Part shown: positions 10,020-20,897 of the stretch, piece by piece
Numbering within the stretch: position 1 is the stretch's first letter
Layout: every line of letters begins with the position of its first letter
Assembly: GCA_035048495.1 (NCBI GenBank)
Contig: CM068551.1
Coordinates: 10,479,248 to 10,543,247, forward strand
DNA length: 64,000 nucleotides
Source of the DNA: Euptelea pleiosperma
Lineage: Eukaryota; Streptophyta; Magnoliopsida; Ranunculales; Eupteleaceae
Direction of reading: 5' to 3'
Position numbers and translations under genes: made by a program
The notes under the pieces: generated by a model
What the model was told of the DNA's origin: nothing
Seen by the model: only the letters and a program-made list of their open reading frames with translations
The model's database searches: none

Positions 10020-12560
10020 ATGGCTAGGGGTAGAATAGTGCTTGAGGACACCGAGGAAATGGTTCCTAGAGAACCAGTAGAGATTAACACCCCTGTAGAG
10101 GAAGAGATATCCTCTGACTTAGTAGATCGGGCAATAGATGCGTATAGGGAGGAACCGGTAGTTTCTCAGGAGATCGTTAGGGTCCCAACTCACGGGAATG
10201 ACCCGTATATAGTGGGTTTGAGGAGGGAATTTGCTATTCCTTCCTCTGTTTTCATCAAACTTGGTTCTCGTCACGGGGAAGACACCAACCCTGGCGAAAT
10301 CAGCATCACTCGACTTCAATTGAAGTTCGGGTTACCTCTCCCTCTGACTCCTCTAGTGAGGGAAGTACTTTGGTTCTATGATCGGGCTCTCGGCCAGATG
10401 CGCGAAAATTTATGGCGTCTGATGAATAGGATAGAGTATTTCAACTCTACAAATGAATACCAAATCGGTCTCTCCGAGATCGATTACCTTTATATCTTGA
10501 GGAGCTATCCGGACTCCATCAATACGGACTTGTTCTAGTCCGTAGCCGCTCGGAAGAAAGAACAGAAGATTGTTGAGAGCCTGCCTGATAGTCATAAGGG
10601 ATGGCACTCTGATCTTCTGCTGGTGACGGGATCTTGGGAATTTGACGAACGTGCGGAGGGGAGCTCCAACAGCCATAGAGTCCGTACAAGCTTTAACTTG
10701 TCGGGTAAGCTCCTCTTTGTGTCCTGTCAATCTCCTTTAGACTGATCTAATCAATCTACTAACCCGTCACCTTTCTTCTCTACTGTAGACTACGTTAGAC
10801 GTCCCTAGAGATATCCTCAGGATATAAAAGACAGAGTCAAATATATTCTGAGGAAAATCACCAAGGTCGTGAAGCAATGGTCCCTGGCAGGATTGATCGA
10901 TAAAAACAGAAGGACGCCAGCTGCTGGTCCCATCGTCCCATGTGATCAAAGAGTATCTGCCCCTAACTACTCACTTAAACGTCCTGCTCCCGAGATCACT
11001 ATTGGGGAAGCCACGTCCCGGGAAGAAGCGGACGTAAGCCCCGAGGTCCCTTTAATAAAAAGACCTCATCAAACTCTGAGGGCTCCCGTCCATGTAGATC
11101 CTCCAATAAGTCGGGTCGGGTCTGTTCCTTATCCCGTAGCAGAATTTTTTAGACATCCTGATGGTCGTTAGGAACCTCTAAATGATTTTGCCCAGGAACT
11201 CGTACGGTTGGAAGAGGCAGAGGTATCTTCCGTTATGGCCGAGCTTTTGCTGCCCCTACTCTGGCACCAAGAAAGAAAAGAAGACTGGTTAAGGGATTAG
11301 CTCCCGAGCTAAAAGAATCTCACTCGGGATGGGATAGTGACTGCTAAGGCCAATCTGGCAAGTGGCCTTTCAATGACACAACCTTCTGAGGCCCTAGATT
11401 CTTCTTCAGTAGCCGCCATGCCTACTGCTTCTCCCTCGATCGCCATAAAGAGATCTCCTCCTAGATTCCAACCTTCTCTAGTACTTCAACAGACGTCTAC
11501 CCTTCCATCTACCTCTCATCCGATGCTGCCGGGCCCAGTCATTCAATAGGTGAGCATATTCGTTCTCCTTCATTCCCATCTAGTACAGTATTTTATTTAA
11601 TTGATACATGGGTTACACTAAAAGAATTGTGGCGCCAAGATAACCCCCTTGCAGGTTTACAGGATTTCAATGGTGAGGAGCCGTATATCATGAATGCTGG
11701 CTGCTTGCCTAATGGGAAGCCCATCTCGGAGCAAAGCTCCATTGCTGATGCCGGGGTGGCTGCAACCCTGATCGAGCGGATTTGTCTCCCACGGGACAGA
11801 TTACGCTATATTGACATGCCTTCCCCGAAGGTGCCATGCGAAGTCCTCAGCCGTTCTCTTCTGGAGGTAACTATTCTCGGGATATCTCTTATTTCAAACT
11901 CATAATTCATAATCTTACACTCTCTTCTCTCCGCAGAGCATCCATGCTTATGTAGGTCTGAGGGATTACCTCGGCGACCTCCTCCAAAACTACACCGCCC
12001 TTGTCGAGAAGTCGAGTGCATCTGAAGCTGCACTTAAACTGGCCGAGGAGCAAGTTCAAGCCGCCAACCTATCTGCTGAAGTCTCCAAGACTAAGGCCGA
12101 GATGGAGAGAAAGTTGGCCCTTGAAGCCCTCGCTTCAAAGAAGAAAGCTGAAGACAACTTGACTAAGGTCAAGGCGGATTGTGTCCAATTCAAGGAGAGA
12201 GCTAGCCGCCTACAAGGGGAACTGGAGAAGATGACTGTTGAGAGGGACGAAACCAAGCAAGCATCCGACGCCCTTCAACAGGAATCTTATGATAAAGGAT
12301 ACCGGGAAGGCTTCGCCAAATGTGAAGTCATGATGGAGGAGGAGGAAGGAGATGAGGATCCCATTCAAGAAATGGTTCAGCTCGAACTAGTTGCCGGGAT
12401 GACTATTCCCGAGGATGCATCCCAAGAACCTCCTCCAACCACCCAGGTTCCTGAAGTCACTCCAACTCCTCAGATAGAGACGGTGAATCCAGAAGAAGAT
12501 ACCATTGCAAATCCTATTATTCAGCTGGCTGGTGGGCAGGATGTGGTGTCTTCTCCATAA
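10020..12560 (+). pseudogene. Antisense spliced gene of a Tat-like element (aORF)
   Basis: A gene on the strand opposite to gag-pol. Exon 1 runs from ATG 10020 to 10704 (donor GTAAGC) and exon 2 from 10789 (acceptor CTGTAG) to about 11549. Exon 3 is 11655-11866 and exon 4 is 11937-12560. The exon 1-2 and 3-4 joins keep frame. The N-terminal half has the block LKFGLPLPLTPLVREVLWFY, which resembles the plant transposon-associated domain seen in such antisense genes. The C-terminal exon (from SIHAYVGLRDYLGDLL) is a long coiled coil rich in K, E and A, then an acidic Pro/Thr-rich tail. It is broken by TAG at 10536-10538 and a second TAG in exon 2 near 10807, with more stops near 11169. The similarity to element 2 continues past the first TAG (SLPDSHKGW here, IQDSDKGW there), so that stop is a mutation. 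Extra antisense ORFs are known in Tat elements; their role is unknown. Confidence 0.75.
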
Positions 12561-12725
12561 TCTTTGTATTCTCTGACTGCCCTGTGGGCTTATTGTCATA
12601 TATATATTTTTTTTATTTTGCCCACGGGGCCCTCACATGTAAATGTCGTTTAAGGCTTTCAATACAGTAGAAAATCTTTTCCTCAAGTATGAATTCAAAA
12701 TCTGCTCTTTTCAGTTCACAGCTAA

Positions 12726-13515
12726 GTTGGGATTTTCACCCCGTCTGCCTGATCTGTATACTTGAACTTTTAACAAGATAGTCAGCCAAGTACCAAAAGA
12801 ATTCAATGATCTGGCTAGGACTGTTGGATTGTCAGGAATCAAATTAGGTTATCCCGGCCTGCTAGTTCGTATACTTGAATTCTTATCAAGGCAAAAAGCT
12901 ATGATGTGTAAGAATTCAAGGCTCCCGGCTAGGACTTCAAAGTCGACGGGATTCTCGTTAATTCTAGTCGCATGACTTAGAATATTTAGATCATCCCGGC
13001 CTTCCGGTTTGTATACTTGAATTCTTATCAAGGCAAAAAGCCAAGATATGTAAGAATTCAAGGCTCCCGGCTAGGACTTCAGAGTCGACGAGATTCTCGT
13101 TAATTCTAGTCGCATGACTTAGAATATTTAGATCATCCCGGCCTTCCAGTTTGTATGCTTGAATTCTTATCAAGGCAAAAAGCCAAGATATGTAAGAATT
13201 CAAGGCTCCCAGCTAGGACTTCAGAGTCGACGGGATTCTCGTTAATTCTAGTTGCATGACTTAAAATATTTAGATCATCATGGCCTTCCGGTTTGTATAC
13301 TTGAATTCTTATCAAGGCAAAAAGCCAAGATATGTAAGAATTCAAGGCTCCCGGCTAGGACTTCAGAGTCGACGGGATTCTCGTTAATTCTAGTCGCATG
13401 ACTTAGAATATTTAGATCATCCCGGCCTTCCGGTTTGTATGCTTGAATTCTTATCAAGGCAAAAAGCCAAGATATATAAGAATTCAAGGCTCTCAGCTAG
13501 GACTTCAGAGTTGAC
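12726..13515. repeat. 142-bp tandem array
   Basis: About five units of a 142-bp repeat (unit contains CTTGAATTCTTATCAAGGC and GACTTAGAATATTTAGATCAT). Near-identical open frames start every 142 bp on the - strand (12849, 12991, 13133, 13278), which shows the period. They are not genes. The array lies between the 3' end of the antisense gene and the 3' end of pol, so it separates two convergent transcription units. Confidence 0.9.
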
Positions 13516-13551
13516 GTTGATGCTTATTGTACGAGAAATTCAAAGTTGTCT

Positions 13552-14760
13552 TTATTGATAGAAAATGCGCATATCAAATGCGTTCCATGGCCTCTCGAAT
13601 ACATCTCCATCTTGTGTCTTCAAGTAGTATGCCCCATTCTGCCCAATCCTATCAATAAGATAAGTTCCCAGTTGGCACCCAACTTGCCACTTCCAGGCTC
13701 TCTGGTATTATCGAAGACCTTTCTTAATACCAAATCTTCAACTTTAAAGGTCCTGCGTCTAACACGGTGATCATATGATCGTTTGTTGATAATTTGCTAG
13801 TCTCACAACCGCTTGTTCGCGTCGTTCTTCAAGTAAATCATTATCCCGAGCCAGGATCTCTTCATTTTGCCCAGTATTGATAGCCTGAGTACGAGATGTC
13901 GGGACAACAACTTCTGTAGGGATGACTGCTTCTGACCCATAGGCTAGGAAAAAAGGAGATTCACCTGTAGTTCTTCTCGGAGTAGTTCAGTATGCCCATA
14001 GTACCCCCGGCAACTCTTCTACCAATTTTTCCTTTGCCTGATCCAGTCTTTTCTTCAAATTATCAAGTATGACTCGATTTGCCCTTTCAGCAAGTCCATT
14101 GCTTTGGGGGTATCTCGGGGCAGATAATCGTTTCTTAATATTTAAAGCCTGACACAGGGCTTTGATCTCGCTGGAATCAAACTGGGTTCCATTATCTGTG
14201 ACAATCTCCTGCGGGATGCAGAATCGACAGATTATATTTTCCACAAGAACCTCTTAACATGTGAAGACTGCACCTGTACCAATGGAACTGCTTCAATCTA
14301 CTTCATAAAGTAATCTATGGCTACCAATAAGAACCTGACGTTCCCTTGAGCTGTTGGGAATGGTCCCATTATATCCAGTCCCCATTTTGTAAATGGCCAA
14401 GGAATGAATACAGGATGTAATTCTTCGGCGGGGGCTCTGATCAATGGAGAATATTTCTGGCATTTCTCACATTTCTTCACAAGCATATAATGCCAAAAAT
14501 ATCTTTGGATGATGGCTTTATGTGCCAAGGTCCTCGGCCCTGAGTGATTTCCGCATTCTCCTATGTGTATCTCTTAGAGAACTTGCTGGAATTCATTGGG
14601 GGTGAGGCATTTTAGGAGAGGGCCTGATGTTGATTTCTTGTACAAATCTTGGCCCACCATGGTATACCTCCTCTCAAGCCTCTGAAGTCTCTTCGCAGCA
14701 TCTCTCCCAGATGGGAGGTTTTCATTCTACAAATACCTTCGAAAGTCATCCATCTAGCTC
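13552..14760 (-). pseudogene. Ty3 integrase (element 1)
   Basis: Integrase inserts the element DNA into the host. In order on the - strand there is a zinc-binding HHCC-type N-terminus (CEKCQKYSPL), the catalytic core with WGLDIMGPFPTA (first Asp), IVTDNGTQF (second Asp) and PQSNGLAERANR (Glu), and the C-terminal region, with FLAYGSEAVIPTE near 13950 and a stop (TAA) at 13552-13554. The D, D and E catalytic residues are all visible, but a frameshift near 14245-14298 splits the core and more stops follow in the C-terminal part. The protein is not functional in this copy. Confidence 0.85.
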
Positions 14761-14789
14761 AGCTCATGATCAACATCAATCGGGGCTAA

Positions 14790-16620
14790 ATACATCTCAA
14801 CATGCATATGGATGCTCAAGAATTCTTGATAGTCCACGGGTATGGTTCTTGATTCAGTATTTCCCAACATCGTAGACAAATAAGCCAAGGCATCAGCATG
14901 TCGATTCTCCATTTGAGGTAACTGATGAACTTCCACATTGCTAAATCGTCCAGTTAATTATTGAACGATATCAAGATAAGCCGCCATTCTCTCATCTCGG
15001 GCGAGATATGTCCCGGCGTATTGACTGACAACCAACTGGGAATCAGTATATACGGTAATATCTTTTATCCCAAGATCTAGTGTTGTTTAAAGACCTGAGA
15101 TCATTGCTTCATATTCTACTTCGTTATTGGATGCTACGAACCCGAGTTTAACAGATTTTTCTAATCTTGTGTTCTCGGGAGTGACAAGGACAACTCCTAT
15201 CCCTGATCCATTCTCGTTAGCTGATCCGTCTGTGAACAACCTCCATCCTGTCTTTGGATTCAACATTTCAAGCATCTCGAGAAGTGGAAGGACTTCTCTG
15301 TCCTCGCCCCCAGTGTCTGTCACAACTTGCACTGGAAAATCAGCTAAGAACCCGGCTAGGGCATGTCCCTTCTCGGACATCCTAGGTGAGAATTGAAAGT
15401 CATACTGAGCCAAATAGATGGCCCATTTAGCCATTCTCCCTGATAAATCAATCTTACCAAGTATAGATTTCAAAAGATGCTCTGTATAGACCGTAATGGT
15501 ACTTCCTTCGAAATAAGGTTTGAGACGCCTAGAAGCGTAGATTAAAGCAAGAGCAGCTTTCTCGTTTGTAGCATATCTCGTTTCTGCTCCAATCAGAGTT
15601 TTACTGGTAAAATATACTGGTCGTTCTTCTCGGTCGAGCTCACGGAAGAGAACGGCACTGATAGATTCATCAGTTGTGGCCAAATAAAGACCCAAAGGTT
15701 CTCCTTGGTTCAGTTTAGAAAGGATATGAGGTTGCGAGAGATAGTGTTTAAGCTTCTGAAAACCTTCGTCACACTCTTCTGTCCTGTCAAACCTTCCATT
15801 CTTTTTTAAAAGCTTGAATAAAGGTCTACATCTATCTGACGATCTTGCTATGAAGCGATTTAATGCGGCTATTCTCTCGGCCAACTTCTGGACCTCCTTC
15901 CTGTTCTTTGGCGATGGCATTTCTGTTAGAGCCCTAATCTGCTCGGGATTTGTTTCGATGCCTCGTCTCGTAATGAGATACCCTAAGAACTTCCCCGACG
16001 TTACTCCAAAGACGCATTTGGCCGGGTTGAGCTTTATTTGATACTCCCGTAGACGATCAAACGTTTTCTCGAGATCTCCCAAGTGAAGTTCCCGGGTATG
16101 TGTTTTAACCATCATGTTGTCAATATAGACTCTATCGTCATACCAATCATATCATGGAACATTTTATTGACGAGACGCTGGTAAGTGGCTCCTGCATTCT
16201 TGAGGCCAAAAGGCACAACCCTGTAACAGAAGACACCTCTATCGATAGTGAAGGCCGTCATCTCCTGATCTGGCTCATACAATGGAATCTAGTTGTAGCC
16301 CGAATACCCATCCATGAAAGATAAGATTTCATATCCCGAGGTGGCGTCGACAAGCTGATCAATTCTTGGTAAAAGATATAGATCCTTAGGACAAGCTTTA
16401 TTCAAATGGGTGGAGTTGATACACACTCTTATCTTCCCATTCTTCTTTGGTACAGCCATAATGCTGGCTAACCATTGAGCATTGTTGACTTCTCGGATGA
16501 ACCCGACCGTCAAAAGTTTATCAATTTCTTCCTGGACGCCCTCTGCTTCTCGGGAGTAATTCTCCGAGGTCGTTGTTTCACAGGTAAATATTTATTATCT
16601 ACCTTCAAGTGATGACAGGA
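14790..16620 (-). pseudogene. Reverse transcriptase + RNase H + second RNase H (element 1)
   Basis: RT copies element RNA into DNA; RNase H removes the RNA. Visible RT blocks are VPKKNGKIRVCI, LPRIDQLVDATSG and SFMDGYSGYN (first catalytic Asp). RNase H follows (FTSKTLIGAETRYATNEKAA), and then a second RNase H-like domain (WRLFTDGSANENGSGIG, then ITVYTDSQLVV), the double arrangement known from Tat elements. Damage: TAG at 16289-16291 just after SGYN; a 1-base loss near 16128; the active-site box reads YIDN (16116-16127) instead of Y-x-D-D, so the second catalytic Asp is gone; and TAA at 15085-15087 inside the second RNase H domain. The longest open piece is 15087-16115. Confidence 0.88.
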
Positions 16621-16884
16621 GATGTCGGGAGGAATACCTGGCATATCGCTGAATGACCACGCAAAGACATCTATGTATGATTTCAGAAAATCAGTATAGG
16701 AAATCTTCTCTTCTATGGATAAACCAACCCCGATGAAGGTATACTTTGGATCTTCATCAGTCCCCAGGTTGATTTGTTCAGTCTCCTCAATAGTGGGAAC
16801 GCTGTCAGGTTTAAACTTATTTTTTTCATCTTCCCGGCTAGGTGCGGTCTACTCCAGACTTGCCGGGATGCACTCTGATTGCTA

Positions 16885-17805
16885 TTACTCAGCAATCATA
16901 GATGAAGTTCCCTCTCCATGTGGGTCCTCACGACCGAGAATATTCTTAGGTCGAAGTGCAATTGCATAACACTTCTTTGAGACAACATGGTCTCCTTTCA
17001 GTTCCATTATCCCATGATCAGTAGGGAAACGGAATAACTGATGATAGGTTGACGGCACACATTTCACCTCATGTATCCACCCTCTCCCCAAAATGCCATT
17101 GTAGGGGGATGGAGTATCCAGAACAAGAAATTCTAGCATAAACGTGATCGGTCCCGTCTTGACTGGCAGAATTATCTTTCCAAGAGCATATTCCTTCTGA
17201 CCATTGAATCCGACCAGTAGAATATTACTATGGATAAGATCTGATGGGTTTAAACCCATCCTCTTGTAAGCTTCTGTGAATAAAATCTCGGCTGAGCTGT
17301 CGGGATCTATCAGCAGGCGTTTTACTTCATAATTGCCCACAGGCAATGTGAGTACCAATGCGTCTAAATGTGAATGATCCACCCCGACGAGATCTTTATC
17401 AGAGAAGAAAATTGCTGCATCAGTGCTTTCCATCATCTCTACGGGGTCTATAAGTCTAGGACCCATTGAGAGATGTAGGATCTCGTTCAGATGTTCTACC
17501 TTCCTAATTTTGATCCTGTCTTCTCTCTCTGTTTCTCTACGGGAGAGCTGTCGTCCACCCCCATGGATAACATCTATGATCAAACCACACTCTTGCTGTC
17601 TAACATGGTTGTTATCTTTCTTGGAGATCTTGGCTTCAGCTACTGCCCAAGTCGTGTGGGCAACAAACTGCTGCAAGTAGGCTTGGTTTATTAGATCCTC
17701 AACTTTATGTCTCAATGCCCAGCATTTATCTGTTATGTGCCCGGCTTCCTGGTGGAAGGCACAGTACTTCGTCTTATCTCTGTCTCCCTTCAAATTCGGC
17801 TTCAT
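16885..17805 (-). CDS. Gag C-terminus and aspartic protease (element 1)
   Basis: A 306-residue open piece. Near residue 15 lies the CX2HX4HX4C knuckle CAFHQEAGHITDKC, a variant usual in this lineage, which binds RNA in Gag. From about residue 150 comes the retropepsin: LTLPVGNYEVKRLLIDPDSS carries the catalytic Asp, and ILGRGWIHEVKCVPSTYH is the conserved C-terminal flap/alpha region. The active-site box reads D-P-D-S-S, where the family normally has a Gly after D-x, so activity is doubtful. Stops at about 17810 and 17895 separate this piece from the rest of Gag. The listed start is only the first Met of the open frame, not a true start. Confidence 0.8.
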   Translation of the reverse strand: MKPNLKGDRDKTKYCAFHQEAGHITDKCWALRHKVEDLINQAYLQQFVAHTTWAVAEAKISKKDNNHVRQQECGLIIDVIHGGGRQLSRRETEREDRIKIRKVEHLNEILHLSMGPRLIDPVEMMESTDAAIFFSDKDLVGVDHSHLDALVLTLPVGNYEVKRLLIDPDSSAEILFTEAYKRMGLNPSDLIHSNILLVGFNGQKEYALGKIILPVKTGPITFMLEFLVLDTPSPYNGILGRGWIHEVKCVPSTYHQLFRFPTDHGIMELKGDHVVSKKCYAIALRPKNILGREDPHGEGTSSMIAE

Positions 17806-19068
17806 TGGTCAGGGATACTGGAGATATTTCTCATTCTTAATCAGATCAAAGATCTGACTATGCGTTTTGTTTAATGCAGTAAATACCCTCTTCTCTCAAC
17901 GAGGATACTGATCTTTATTTCCCGACTTCTCTGATTTCTTCTCGGGAATCTCAACTGGTACCACCTCGATAGCAACCTTTTGCTTTCCCTTGGTGATTTT
18001 GCTGGGTCCTGGCGCCTTCTTCACCTCATGCACAGATACGGTCAATCCTTGACCACGTTGCAGTGTGTCATCTTTGAGTTTAGAGTACTTTTCAACTCGA
18101 AGAAACAAGGCCTCCATACTTACCGGCATGTTCTTGGTTAAGGACGTATACAGCCCAGAACCTGTAGGCAATGCCTTTCGAAAGGCTGTGACAGCATGTT
18201 TATCGTCGCAATCTTCCACTGTGGTCATAAGATTACGGAACTTTTTGATGAAATCCTGTAGTGTCTCCTTTTGATCACAGCGTATATTAAACAACGCATC
18301 GACGTCGTTTTTATGTAATCTATTGCATGAGTAACGAGTGATGAAGAGAGTGCTCAGCTCCGTAAAGTCAGAAATAGTCATCGGGGTAATCTGATTAAAC
18401 CAGATGAGTGCATCGTCACTCAGAGTTGCTAGGAACATTCTGCAAAGGAGCTTGTCATGGAACTCCCACATCGTCATTGCTTTCCTGAAGCGTAGAACAT
18501 GATTCACGGGATCCGTGGTTCCCGTGAATATTGAGAATTTGGGATATGAGAAAGATTTGGGGGCTTGATATCCCTGTATTCCCCCAGTGAAAGGAGAATC
18601 TCGGGGGGCTCTAGTCGCCATTGTCGTCATCTTATCGGCCAATGTTTCTTTCTTTTCCATCATCTCTGCTACCAGATCGGCGATCTGCCTCCTGGTCTCT
18701 GGTTGAATATGGTCAGAGCTTCGTTGAAAGGAAGACTCGGCTTTATTACGCTTCTCCGATGGTGGGACTTGGGAATCTCCTCGTCTGCTTCTAGGGTTTC
18801 GCAGGACAGATTCCTCTGAACCCGAACTGTCCGACCAGAGACGACTCTTTTGGTGATGACTATGTCCGGCATTACCAGACACAGCCACCTGTATGTTGAG
18901 CTGTCATCTGCTGTTTCAGCTCTTCATTCTCCTCTCGCAACTGGTCAATCATTTTCTGCTGATTGTCCAGTTCTCTTGCCCTTCTGCCCTCTGTGATAGT
19001 GTCTCTGAGATCACTGGGAGGATTTCTTTTTCTTCCCTCCTGAGGCCAGTACGTCTTGTATCCACCAT
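17806..19068 (-). pseudogene. Gag (element 1)
   Basis: Gag forms the virus-like particle. An ATG at 19068 (MVDTRRTGLRRE) follows the primer-binding region. The conserved retrotransposon Gag domain is visible: FRKAMTMWEFHDKLLCRMFL, then ALIWFNQITPMTISDFTELS and LFNIRCDQKETLQDFIKKF. The frame is open from 18888 to 17896. Upstream, stops interrupt the N-terminal charged and coiled segment, and a TGA near 17895 separates Gag from its zinc knuckle. Confidence 0.82.
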
Positions 19069-19106
19069 TGCTTGAATCGAATCTCTCTTAGAACGAAATA
19101 CTTCTA

Positions 19107-19134
19107 ATCGTTTCCCATAGATGACACCAAAAGA
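19107..19134 (-). other. Primer-binding region (element 1)
   Basis: Directly inside the 5' LTR the - strand reads TCTTTTGGTGTCATCTATGG. It resembles the TTTTGGCGCCGTCTGTGGG-type region of Tat elements, and element 2 has the close relative TTTTGGCACCGCTTATGGG. The matching tRNA cannot be named with certainty from sequence alone. Confidence 0.6.
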
Positions 19135-20305
19135 TGTGGGGGAAAAATATCTTATCTAACTCACACAATCTTCGAGGTCAGACGATTCGTATCTTGATGA
19201 TGATCAGACGGCTCTAGTGCTTCAGGATGAAACTACTTTCTCCTCCGCGAAGGATAGGATGATCTCCAGATGAGATATGGTTGTACCTGTTGACAATACT
19301 CCGACGCTCAAGTCAGCTTAGGAAAGGTAACAGGGTTCAAGAAAATAGTAAAATATTTCAGAGCTTAGACTATCTGGATCTGGAGAGTAAGATCCTTTTC
19401 TCAGTAGGGTCTCGTATTTATACCCTTAGAACTGGCGTGACTCACCTTCCACGTGCCTAGTCGTTATCAATCAGTTATGATCTAGATAGATTCTGTTATA
19501 AAACAAAATCTTCTTGTTAGATCTTAACTTCTTTGACTCAATTATACTTGAAATAACTGAAGTGGCACTAAGGTAGCATTCCTCGTGTCGGATATTTGAA
19601 TTTAGAGATGTCAAAACTGTGATAGTTCAATTAACTGCCATATGGCCAATATTAGTTAAGAAACTAATTGCGTTTAGAATACTTACCACGTTCGTAAGAA
19701 CCTGTAATCTTGTCGGTATGAGATGACGATCGATCCCGTCAAGTAAGTCATTCGACCCTGTTGGGTTATATGAATCTAACAAGTCACCTGACCTTGTCGG
19801 GATGATATTACGACCGATCCCGTCAAGTAAGTCATTTGACCTTGTCGGGATATATGCGACCAACAAGTCATCTGACCTTGCCAGGATGAGATGAACACTG
19901 ATCCCGTCAAGTAAGTCATCCTCCTTTGTCGAGATGAATGAAATATCAAAGCATGTAGGCCATAGGATCCTGTCGGGATGAGTTGAATTTCAATCTCGTC
20001 AAGGAGATCAATGATTGATATGTCGGGCAAGATTGAATGCTTCTCGACATATTAAAGGTCGAAGTGTTAATGCGTTCCGTTAGTATTCTGGCTCAATATA
20101 CTTATCATTCCATCCTGACACGTGGCACTTCCTATTAATGGAAGTTGTGTGACAACGATGGGGCAGTTTATGGCTCCTAATGATGCCTTCGGCGCATTTA
20201 CTCTCGTATGCTTATCATCAACACGTGACTCCCTTTCATGAACCGCACGTGCCAAGCCAGTGACACGTGTCATTATTTTACTTGTTGGAAAATACAGCAC
20301 CCACA
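19135..20305 (-). repeat. 5' LTR of Ty3 element 1
   Basis: TGTGGG to CCCACA, co-linear with 8288-9499. TATA box on the - strand at 19415-19422; four CACGTG boxes at 20119-20269 in U3. Scattered substitutions against the 3' LTR show the insertion is not brand new. Confidence 0.93.
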
Positions 20306-20310
20306 CCCTT

Positions 20311-20892
20311 CTAATTCACCTTAATTGCTACATATAATATATATATATATATATATAACTCTAAGCTTGCTAAAGCTTTTATTTTCAATTTAAATCTCTT
20401 TATTAGCTTTCAAAAAAACCCTATCTTTCCATTTCATTAATTTATTTGATCACCTAATATTCTGACATGTGTGTATGCTTGTAGGGCCTCAACATCGTAA
20501 TCCATATGTCCAAATCTCATATGAAATCAACCAAAATAATCGGGTCCATAATGGCACCCACGGGTCCTCTTGGGCACCCAAACAAAGTCCAAATCTGTAA
20601 TTCCACAATTCATAAATCTGGGGTAACCTAAGCATCCCACACCTTCAGACGTACTAGCGATCACGCACACCAATTAACCTCAGAATCTGTAATATCCACC
20701 CTTTTTCGCTTTTTTGAAAAATTAGATAAACACAATTGGATGTCGACCCACTCATTTTCTTATAAAACTCATTCTTTAGATAGTTCATGATAAATCTAAT
20801 GACTCAAAAGCTACCATCGGTCAGATCAAATCAACCAACAGGTCAAAATCAAGGCAAGATTTGATAAATCATTTAACTAATGAAAACTCGAT
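20311..20892. other. Spacer between two Ty3 insertions
   Basis: AT-rich with no coding signal. It contains an (AT)n microsatellite at about 20337-20357. This is the right flank of element 1 and the left flank of element 2. Confidence 0.6.
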
Positions 20893-20897
20893 AAATC

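Larger units (their letters stand above)
8288..20305 (-). mobile_element. Complete Tat-like Ty3/gypsy retrotransposon
   Basis: A 12,018-bp element read on the - strand: 5' LTR (19135-20305), primer-binding region, gag, protease, RT, RNase H, a second RNase H-like domain, integrase, a 142-bp repeat array, an antisense gene, polypurine tract and 3' LTR (8288-9499). It is flanked by CCCTT on both sides. The second RNase H after the normal one, the TTTTGG(T/C)-type primer-binding region and the extra antisense gene are traits known from the Tat lineage of plant Ty3 elements; I infer the lineage from these. The coding region has several stops and at least one frameshift, so this copy is not autonomous. 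Confidence 0.92.

Noticed and set aside
12849..13487. Four near-identical 70-residue frames on the - strand
   Set aside because: They are the 142-bp repeat read in one frame, not a gene family.
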